DNA of 64,000 bases from Hemileia vastatrix (lineage: Eukaryota; Basidiomycota; Pucciniomycetes; Pucciniales; Zaghouaniaceae), in contig JASXTE010000017.1 in assembly GCA_030280995.1 (NCBI GenBank), positions 11,494,498 to 11,558,497 on the forward strand. Direction: 5' to 3'. Under the pieces are notes generated by a model. That model did no database searches, was not told where the DNA came from, and saw only the letters and a program-made list of their open reading frames with translations. Both the position numbers and the translations under genes were made by a program. Shown here one piece after another: positions 56,806 to 64,000 of the stretch (positions are counted from its first letter, which is position 1; each line of letters opens with the position of its first letter).

Positions 56806-57432
56806 ATGTATTCGTTGCTCAAGAATATCACTAAAGCTCAAAAAGATGAAGATTTTTGCTTATGGGACACTCTACCTTCCTTTAACTCTTTTCTTGCTCT
56901 TCGACTCAAAAAGCACTGTAATAAAGCATTTGAAAAAAATCATGAACTTGCAACCAAAGTTGGAATACCGAATTGGTGTGACTCCGAATGGGAAGATATC
57001 AGCCATGAATATCTTTTATTTTCTAATGTTATTATCACTCATTCTGGATTTCACAATAAAATTCACACTGATACCAAGGACACCAATTTTCTTACTTTTG
57101 GTATATTCTCATATATCAAACTGATTACTGGCCAACCAATACCATCTCCAGCTAAAATCAAATGACATGGTTTATATTTTCCAGTCCACCGGTGCATCAT
57201 TGATTTTGGTTTGGGAAATGGTATCATTGAAACTATTTGGAATTCTTCTAAGGATAATCATCAAACGGCCAAAGCTCTTCCTGGTTTGGAATCCTGTCAA
57301 CATTTAACACATTTTGGTTGCTCATTTCAAATCAGTCATAAGTTGATTCAAAGAATCAATAAGGTAATGAAAGAAGGTAAAGTTAATCGATTTAAAAAAA
57401 CTTTATTTAGATCCAAAAAGTATGGGGATTAG
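56806..57432 (+). pseudogene. TET/JBP-like 2OG-Fe(II) dioxygenase, catalytic core, one stop
   Basis: Open from 56806 to a TGA at 57163-57165, then in the same frame to 57432; the TGA sits where relatives have Gly (KGHGLYF here K-stop-HGLYF). Visible motifs are NWCDSEWEDISHEYLLFSNVIITHSGF, the iron-binding His-Thr-Asp (His 87, Asp 89 from this ATG), TFGIFSYI ... TGQPIPSP, CIIDFGLGNGIIETIW, and HFGCSFQI with the probable distal iron-binding His (57310-57312). Such enzymes oxidise 5-methylcytosine or thymine in DNA. The upstream exons (before 56806, after possible acceptors near 56785-56803) are not defined. With only one lesion in the core, close relatives may be intact. The family assignment is from recognised motifs, not a search. 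Confidence 0.65.
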
Positions 57433-57439
57433 AGTTGTC

Positions 57440-57925
57440 ATCGAAAATTTTATATTTTTTCGTAAATTTTTAATAAATATTTTTTATGTATCAATTTCCT
57501 CAACTAAAGTAATGGGCCCACGACCTTGTGTTGTATAAATGGTAATCATGATAACATTTATTTGTTTCATGGGGTTCCTCTAGCCTATACTTGTGGAAAG
57601 TCCCAAACTTTTGTTTCTAGATTTGATCTGCATTTTGGCTTAAGGGATTGTCATTACTTTAAACTAGGGAAATTGATATATATTAGATATTTATTTAATA
57701 ATTTACGTAATTATATTAAATTTAGATGACTTCCACCACTTACTTCAATAAAATGCAGGGGGGGGTATTGCCAAATTTTCAAATCTGACATGTGAAATTG
57801 ATGACTTAGAAAAATTTTGGTGATATCCACCCCTTGCTTCAATAAAATGCAGGGGAGAGTATTGCCAATTTTTTAAAACAGATATAGAATTTTTTTGACT
57901 TGTAAATATTTTGGTGAAAATTTTT
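57440..57925. repeat. Shared intergenic segment of the TET-bearing unit
   Basis: Contains two direct ~100-bp copies starting 'ttcaataaaatgcagggg' (near 57748 and 57838). The whole segment recurs inverted at 25560-26205 and 62700-63240. It lies between the convergent TET-like and transposase genes. Confidence 0.8.
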
Positions 57926-57989
57926 GACGAGAATGTGAAAGTAATTGTTTCCACCTTGAGCAGGTTTCTGGCTCAAAGGAATAGCAGTA

Positions 57990-58567
57990 CCATCAAAAAA
58001 ACCAATACATCCTGGGAAGCCCTCTGCTTGCATAACCTGAGATGATTCAAGTCTCTCTTCGTTTTTTGGCCAGGTGAGAAGTTGAGATTACAAGGAGTTG
58101 ATGGCAGTGATACATTGTTTGGTATAAGTGTTAACTGAACCATACCCTAAATCAAAGACATTTTCTAAACGTTTCAAAGCGGCTCCATTACCATTTGAAC
58201 TCAAATGACATAGTGTGATGGCCAATTGAATTGAAGGATGTTGTTGTTCTTTTTGAGAATTATTGTGAAATATGGGATGATCCTGAATAAGCTCAAGCAA
58301 TTTAAGGAAACATTCCTGAGAAGTCCTGAACAGCTCTCTAAAACTGGGTGTAGATAGTTTAAGAAGTGTTTGGATGGTGTACTTGGGGGTATGAAGTACT
58401 TGAGGCTTTCTGGGAAGAAGGTAACGTTTCGTGGCCATTTTTGATAAAAAGACAAAATCTTCTTCTAGATCAGAATCAGAATCGCAATCAGAGTCCAAGA
58501 GCAGTTCAAGAGCCATGAAAGTCATTGCTTTATGTAATTTATCACGATTTGAAAGTGAGGAAGGCAT
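57990..58567 (-). pseudogene. PIF/Harbinger DDE transposase, truncated, copy A
   Basis: From ATG 58567 an open frame runs to 58088 (ALELLLDSDCDSDSDLEED ... TPSFRELFRTSQECFLKLLELI ... AIQLAITLCHLSSNGNGAAL ... NVFDLGYGSVNTYTKQCITAI). It then passes a stop and continues MQAEGFPGCIGFFDGTAIPLSQKPAQGGNNYF to about 57930. FFDG holds the first catalytic Asp; the later Asp and Glu are missing, replaced by the repeated intergenic segment at 57720-57920. Homologous to copy B at 34190-34970. It cannot transpose itself. Confidence 0.75.
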
Positions 58568-59767
58568 AACTCTTATATGATATGATATGAAGATGTAAGT
58601 GATGTACGATGTTTTGAGTTATGAAGTGTTATGCTGCGGAGTGCTGCGTATGAATGGGATGATGCTGACAAATCAGTGAAATGGGACTTGATGGTGAAAT
58701 CAGTACTTTTGGTTGAGAAAGTGCGGATTAGAGTGAAATAAGTGACTTATTTCATTTTGAAATCCACCAGTATTGGGGCTAGTGTGTTTTGGAAATCCGC
58801 ACTTATTTAAGTGCGGATTTTCCAGAACTGACACCCCCTAATATGAGTTAGTTGTGGTGGAGGGAAAACTATTTTGGGACAGGAATGAGGAAAAAAATGG
58901 GCTGGGGAAAACAATTACCTAAAAAAAACAATAGGGAAGACAGTCATCTGGCTTTAAGAAGGGGCTTGGGTGACTAATTGTGGTTCCGAGTATTGGTAAG
59001 CCAAGGAGAATATGATTTGGATGCCAAATTGTGGTTGAAGGATATGTTGAATCAATGGTGCTGTGTATTGGCCTAGGAAAATGTATTAATGAAAATTAAA
59101 TTTTTAGTGCATAAATTATTGTCAAGAGGTGAAAAAAAACAAAATTTAAAGAGAATGAAGAATGTCAAATTTAAAATGAAGTTTTACAGCCAATTTTAGC
59201 CAAAAGCATTGGAATCTTGTAGTGAAAAAAGGTAGCAAGTGAAAGTAAAAAGTAGAATTTTTTTTTCAAAAACCACCAAAATTTCTTGACCAATCTGTAT
59301 TCAAAAAATAAATATAAATTTTTTACTTGATATATTTATTTTTTTAGAAATTAGTAGCATTTCTAATTTGTTATATGTCGACTAAAAACTTACTTTAATC
59401 AAAATTATATAGCATTTAACCATCTTCTAATATACAATCTGAAAATTTTTTCTTCACCTTTCATTATCCACTCTTTCATTTCTCAATCAAAAATGTATAT
59501 TGAGCCTACCAACCCATTGCTTCACATCTATAATTTCTAGTCAGTAGACTTTCTTACAGAATACATACTATCTTTAGTATTAGATTTTGGGTGAATAATT
59601 CTCAGTAGAAATTTATAGTGGAAAAAAAAGAGTTTTAAATTTCTCATGCATCTTATACCCCTCAAAAAACCATGATAAATATGAACTTTTCAGTTAATGG
59701 AAAATTTTGAATTAATTCATAATTTTCTAAAAGACAATGTTTCTTTTTCTCACCAGAAAAAAACATG

Positions 59768-59944
59768 GGCACCTGATAGCAGGTTTCAATCCCTATCCTT
59801 TACTTAACTCAATTTCAGCTCAGCTGTAATTCTTCTGGAATTACTGCACACTGAAAAATGAGCACACTAGCTTATGCAACATCAAATCAAACTTATTCTT
59901 AAATCAAAACTGAATATAGGGATAGGCACTTGCTAAAAGGTTCC
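59768..59944. mobile_element. MITE-3 copy B, inverse of copy A
   Basis: 177 bp between GGCACCTGATAGCAGG (left) and the decayed palindrome GGCACTTGCTAAAAGGTTCC (59925-59944). Matches copy A inverted throughout ('cagctcagctgtaattcttctgg', 'atgagcacactagctt'). Confidence 0.82.
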
Positions 59945-60238
59945 ACTTGATTCTTTGTGGTTTCTGTATATTTTATTCTCAAGATTATATTCATCATCCA
60001 CACACCAAAAATAATTGGGTGAAAATTCCTAGTGGGAGCTCTTTATGATTACTCATAATAGTATTTTTTAATTTAATCATTGAGTCCAGGTTGTGCTCAT
60101 TTATGTTTAAGGCACACAAGGAAAAGCCTAATCTTTGAATATAGTCCAATCATCTCCAAACTAGTCTCATATCAATTTAAGATAGCTAAATGGTTAGAAA
60201 AGTTTTCCCTCAAATGTTTTTTTAAAGTATTTTGATAT

Positions 60239-60449
60239 TATGGGGTATCAAAGTTAGAAATCTTCCATTTCAAAATACATATTTTTACACCAAATAAACC
60301 ATAATTATTTTTTAAAATATACCATATTGTGCCTCAAAAATGCCTTTTTACTAAGAATTAATGTTAAGTTTGTGGCTTTCTTTTTGTGTTGTGAAATAAC
60401 TTTTAAATAATGAAAAATTTCTAATTTGGATAACCCCTATTTTATTCAT
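60239..60449. mobile_element. MITE-2 copy B, inverse of copy A
   Basis: Starts ATGGGGTATCAAAGTTAGAAATC and ends GGATAACCCCT, flanked by ATT on both sides. The interior matches copy A inverted. The 3-bp duplication again fits Harbinger-type mobilisation. From 60450 to about 60735 no gene is seen. Confidence 0.85.
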
Positions 60450-60737
60450 GGTTTTTAGAACACTTTTCTCTCACATTCTTGTGGATATGAATTAACCCAT
60501 AGAAAAAAATGATTAATCATATCAAAACTATTGATTTAAAAATTACAAAAAAAATTGACAATTGAAATGATTACTTGAATTATAAACCCATAATTATGTT
60601 TCTAAGACAATGTTTCCATTTACTCCAATTTTTTTGTCTTTATAATAGGGGGTTTCAAACATTACCATATATTCCATTCATCAATACCCCAAAAATGTAC
60701 CAAGAAAGTAATTTTAATTTGAAGTACATTTGTGAAT

Positions 60738-61011
60738 AGCAGGTGTATTTCAACAGAGTGTTTGTCCCTTAACATGCCATCTGTTGATTACATCCAAGCC
60801 TTTCAAGAACATCATCCCATTAACTTGATTAGTCAGCATTAGGTACACACATTCACTTACCTTAAAATTTCTTTTCACCTAATCTTTAGGGGCACATTTA
60901 TACATGCACAGTACATTGTGAATCCATCCTGTCTATTCATTCTATCTGTTCAAAAACCCACCACATCTCATCTGCTTATTTCTTCTCCTCTTCATCTTCA
61001 AACATCTCAAC
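60738..61011 (+). repeat. ORF1 upstream region; empty site of the Copia insertion
   Basis: Matches 12980-13030 plus 17890-18025. At 60779-60788 it reads straight through GTTGATTACATCC followed by AAGCC, with a single CATCC where Copia made its duplication. It continues into the leader of ORF1 copy 2. Confidence 0.82.
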
Positions 61012-62075
61012 ATGCCTAATCATCATAGATCTTCTCAAAGGCGGCCATCCCACAGATGTTCTTTAAATCCCATTACTTTCTCTTTCCCCTGCTCATCTGA
61101 GAAATCAAAGACTGTTCCACTAAAAAAAGGTAATCATCTCATACTTATCAACTGGCTGAAAACTAAAACTAATAATGTTTCTTTTTTTGGTACTGAGAAT
61201 GCAACTAAAGTAGGGCATCCCCCTGCATCAAACATCAATGGATATCTTCTAATGGCCAAAGAATTATTAAATAAGACAAATGGAAGGATTAATCTTTTGC
61301 CTAAACAGATGTCTGAATGCTTCAAGCACTATCAAGCCAAACACAAGAAGGCTAAGACTCTTTCATCTTCCACTGGTTTTTGTATTACTAACCTTGATAT
61401 CAGAAATTTAATCAAAACTATAGATAATAAACTTGATTCTTTATGTCCTTACTATATAGAGTCCTATTCCATATTTGGAGCGCAAGCCAATGTTAATCCT
61501 TCAAACATGTTGGATGGAGAATATGATATCTCTGAACATGATTTTGAAAGAAATCTTTTTCCTTCTGCTTTTACTAAATCCTCCCCTCATTTGACTTCCA
61601 CCAATCAAGACATCTTTTAAATAGATCCTTATGGCAATATAAACCAACCTGACCCCACTCCAGTGATTTTTTATTTCTTTTCTATTTGTTTTATTTTTTT
61701 ATTCACATCTCTTTTTTTTATTTCTAAAAATTCTAATGAATGAAATGAGTATCCTCAAGAAAGCAAGTCTGAATCTTGAATAGGAGAAGAGATTTGATCT
61801 TTCTTTAAAGAGGGATGAGAAAGCACATGATTTGGAGGAGAAGAAATTTGATCTTTCTTTAAAGAGGGGTGAGAAAGCACATGATTTGGAGGAGAAGAAA
61901 TTTGAGATAAAGAAATTGGAGAAGGCTCTTGAGTACAATTTCTTATTGGATTAAATGAAACTCAAGTATCAACTTGAAGATTGTTCAAAAAACAAAGTTT
62001 TCTTGATATAATTTTTTAAAGCTAATAAATCTGTTGATGAAATTGAACGCTTAATGAAAATTTTTGATGACTAAT
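61012..62075 (+). pseudogene. Transposon ORF1 (SANT/trihelix-like plus coiled coil), copy 2
   Basis: The open frame 61012-61620 (202 aa) has a basic Ser-rich N terminus, then NINGYLLMAKELLNKTNGRINLLPKQMSECFKHYQAKHKKAKTL, a helical DNA-binding-like block, then LIKTIDNKLDSLCPYYIESYSIFGAQ. A second part (61770-62071) encodes a charged coiled coil in which a 63-bp unit is tandemly duplicated (FDLSLKRDEKAHDLEEKK twice, 61794-61919), with stops near 61779 and 61952. An intron probably separates the two, as in copy 1. This is the best-preserved copy. A DNA-binding or transposase-partner role is inferred from the family's association with transposons. Confidence 0.6.
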
Positions 62076-62339
62076 TTTTTTATTTCATTCATATTTAATT
62101 CCAAATTTTCTTAGAAAGTTTTCTTGATAGAATGTATTAAAGATCATAAATCTTTGAGGAACCTGACTGCTTAATGAAAATTTTGGATGACTAGTTTTTT
62201 TTATTTTTTTTGTTCATATTTCAATCCAATTTTTTTTGAACATTTTCATGATAAATTGCATAAAAGCTAATTAATCTGTTGAGGAAATTGACTGCTTAGT
62301 GGAAATGTAGTAAAAAAGAAAAGAAAAGGGAGAATTGAC

Positions 62340-62548
62340 ATAAATTCTAAGTAAATGAAGGAGAGATTCAAAAGCTATCAATCAAAATATAAAAAGGCTC
62401 ATTTTTTTCCCACTTCCATTGGATTTGGTATTGATGATTATGATTTGGAGAATGGAATTACTACTGTTTCCAAAAAGCTCAATGTCATGTATGTTCTCTA
62501 CAAAGAAATGAATATTCTTTTTGGTTCCCAATTTAATAGTTTCTTTTA
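62340..62548 (+). pseudogene. Additional ORF1 fragment
   Basis: MKERFKSYQSKYKKAHFFPTSIGFGIDDYD...NILFGSQ repeats the central block of ORF1 at 61300-61480 in diverged form. Preceded by two short repeats of the ORF1 tail ('aaagttttcttgataga...tgcttaatgaaaatttt...gatgact', near 62000, 62115 and 62230). A local duplication of the ORF1 3' end is likely. Confidence 0.55.
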
Positions 62549-62699
62549 ATCTTATCAAAAATAGTTATATCATGAGATTCTGATAACACCATTTGTCCTT
62601 ACTGGACTCTAAAATATTGCACTTTTTGAATTTCAGATGGTAAAATAATACTAAACACCTGTGCGAAAATCCTCATCACCAACATAATTTTATCACCTC

Positions 62700-64000
62700 A
62701 CCACCAATCTGCATTTCTAAATGAATCTAAGTGAAAAAAACTCTATATCTGTTTGAAAAATTTGGCAATACCCTCCTGTGAATTTGATTGAAGCAAAGGG
62801 TGTGTATCACAAAAATTTTTTTAAGTCATCAATTTTTCATGTCAGATTTGAAAATTTGGAAACACCTTGCCCTGCATTTTATTAAAGTAAGGGGTGAAAA
62901 TCACTAAAATTTAATATAATTACATAAATTAATAAATAATATAAAGAAGATAAGTAAAATTCATCTGCTTTAAAGTAATTAAAATTCCTCAAGCCAAGTT
63001 GAAGACAAGTCTAGAAACTAAGTTTGAGACTTTCCACAACTATTGGCTGGAAGAACCCAAGAAACAACTTAACGTTGTAATGACTACTGTTTATACAACA
63101 CAAATTTGTTGGCTCATTACTTTAATTTAGTAACTTGAAATATTAGATTTATTTATTAAAAATTAATGAAATAATAAAAAATATTTGATGAATTTACAAA
63201 TAACCATACTTTTTTGATCTACATAAAGGTTTATAAATTTATAAATTTTACCTTCTTTTTTTTCCTTTTTGATTTTTTGGACTAACTTTTGACTGATCTG
63301 ATAAGAGCAGCCAAAATGAGTGAAGGATTAGACATATGAAAATGGTAAGAAAAAGAAAAAAAAACAAACCTTGATGAAGAGGCAGAAAAATAAGTAAATA
63401 AAAAGGTTGTTTGAGGAATCTGGAAGGATAAATGCATGATGTAAACATTGTGATATGCATTATGAAAATAATAAAAGTAAACTTGGGAAAAAAAGGCTTA
63501 ACTTTAAAGGTCAAAATCTCAGCAACCACTGAACCAAATTAAAATTGGTTTGCATGAAATAAAAGATGGGCTTCAGAATTATTTTCAGATAAAAAGACAG
63601 TAGATTCAACTAAAACTAATCCTAATTCTGACTCTTATTTTCAAAATTGCACAAAAAAATTGAAAAGTGATGATGAAAATTCCAAAAAAAGGGAGGTAAA
63701 AGCCTAGAAAATTATCTGATAAGAGTTTCAAAAGCCTCATTCTCTAATTATGCAATATAAAAACATGAAATAAACTAAGTAAAATTGGAAAAAAAGGCTC
63801 AACTTTAAAGGTCAAAATCTTAGTGACCACTGAACCTAATTCAAACCTGTTTGTGGGAAATAAAATATAGGCCTCAGGAGAATATTCAGTTAAAGGAAAT
63901 ATGATTTAAATAAAACTAAACCTAATTTGTTATATAAAAACATGAAAGAGAAAAAAGTCAAATTGGGAAATAAAGGCTCAACTTCAAAGGTAAATATCTC
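62700..64000 (-). pseudogene. Inverted relic of the TET-bearing unit, runs off the window
   Basis: 62700-63240 matches the intergenic segment of the unit. 63241-63330 read on minus resembles the C-terminal end of the TET-like gene but most of the gene is deleted. 63480-64000 carries the inverse of the tandem duplication at 56380-56715. Orientation relative to ORF1 copy 2 is the same convergent arrangement as at 24-27 kb. The outer terminus lies beyond 64000. Confidence 0.65.

Larger units (their letters stand above)
55109..58839. mobile_element. PIF/Harbinger-type transposon A carrying a TET/JBP-like gene
   Basis: 3,731 bp. The ends read AGGGGGTGTCAGTTCTGG and the exact inverse, extending to ~48-bp TIRs with about two differences. 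Each TIR contains an internal palindrome built on AAATCCGCACTTAA. AAT flanks both ends (55106-55108 and 58840-58842), and the homologous left arm near 42655 lacks the insertion. Inside are a plus-strand TET/JBP-like gene (56806-57432) and a minus-strand transposase remnant (57990-58567), convergent. Subterminal repeats at 55222 and 55462 begin GGGTGTCAGTT(A/C)TGACC, a ~240-bp tandem duplication reusing the terminal motif. The three-base duplication and transposase family fit PIF/Harbinger, though AAT is not the usual TWA. Confidence 0.88.
54885..59225 (-). repeat. Right arm of the long-TIR Tc1-like transposon, split by Harbinger A
   Basis: 54885-55105 plus 58843-59225, read on minus, is homologous to the left arm at 42085-43008. 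The two halves join across the Harbinger insertion with no gap apart from the duplicated AAT. The outer limit near 59225 is uncertain. Confidence 0.8.

Overview
The window is AT-rich eukaryotic DNA dominated by transposable elements, with one compact island of intron-containing housekeeping genes. Short introns (about 60-180 nt, GTNNGT...AG), fungal-type RAD6, twinfilin and MED4 genes, Ty3/Copia retroelements, PIF/Harbinger and Tc1-like transposons, and apparent TET/JBP-like dioxygenase copies together suggest a TE-rich basidiomycete, most likely a rust fungus (Pucciniales) with an expanded genome. The species cannot be fixed from the sequence. No rRNA, tRNA or CRISPR was found.

Layout. 1-2.26 kb: decayed gag region of an LTR retroelement (minus), with PBS and one LTR edge. 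2.9-3.1 kb: ~20-bp minisatellite. 3.7-5.4 kb: decayed Ty3 pol with integrase and chromodomain (plus), followed directly by a ~1.19-kb hexanucleotide array. 7.3-8.1 kb: unrecognised decayed gene with an intron. 9.36-9.61 kb: a MITE with palindromic ends, repeated in inverse orientation at 22.28-22.53 kb. 11.5-12.6 kb: a DUF4211-like gene fragment. 13.03-17.89 kb: a complete but dead Copia element (120-bp LTRs, CATCC duplication); its empty site can be read in a paralogous repeat near 60.79 kb. 18.2-18.9 kb: eight 90-bp tandem repeats. 19.7-23.15 kb: two ~1.45-kb LTR-like direct repeats. 24-27.1 kb: SANT/coiled-coil ORF1 copy convergent with a dead TET/JBP-like gene. 28.63-34.18 kb: a decayed Ty3 element (~315-bp LTRs) next to a Harbinger transposase relic.

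35.6-41.5 kb is the gene island, three genes on the minus strand: MED4 (Mediator subunit), twinfilin (actin regulator) and RAD6/UBC2 (ubiquitin-conjugating enzyme). All three exon chains close in frame.

42.1-59.2 kb reads as a single nested structure. A Tc1-like (DD34E) transposon of roughly 4.2 kb has ~0.9-kb inverted arms, a transposase and a convergent second gene. It has been split by an intact 8.83-kb Ty3 element (1955-aa gag-pol, nearly identical LTRs, CCCTC duplication) in the left arm, a 3.73-kb Harbinger element (TIRs, AAT duplication) in the right arm, and at least one MITE. The Harbinger element carries a TET/JBP-like gene convergent with a truncated transposase. 60.7-64 kb holds another ORF1 copy and an inverted relic of the same TET-bearing unit.

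The most interesting signals are the repeated convergent pairing of a TET/JBP-like gene with either a Harbinger transposase or a SANT/coiled-coil ORF1, three element families whose terminal repeats are themselves palindromes, and a GC-rich overlapping reading frame at the start of gag in the intact Ty3 element.
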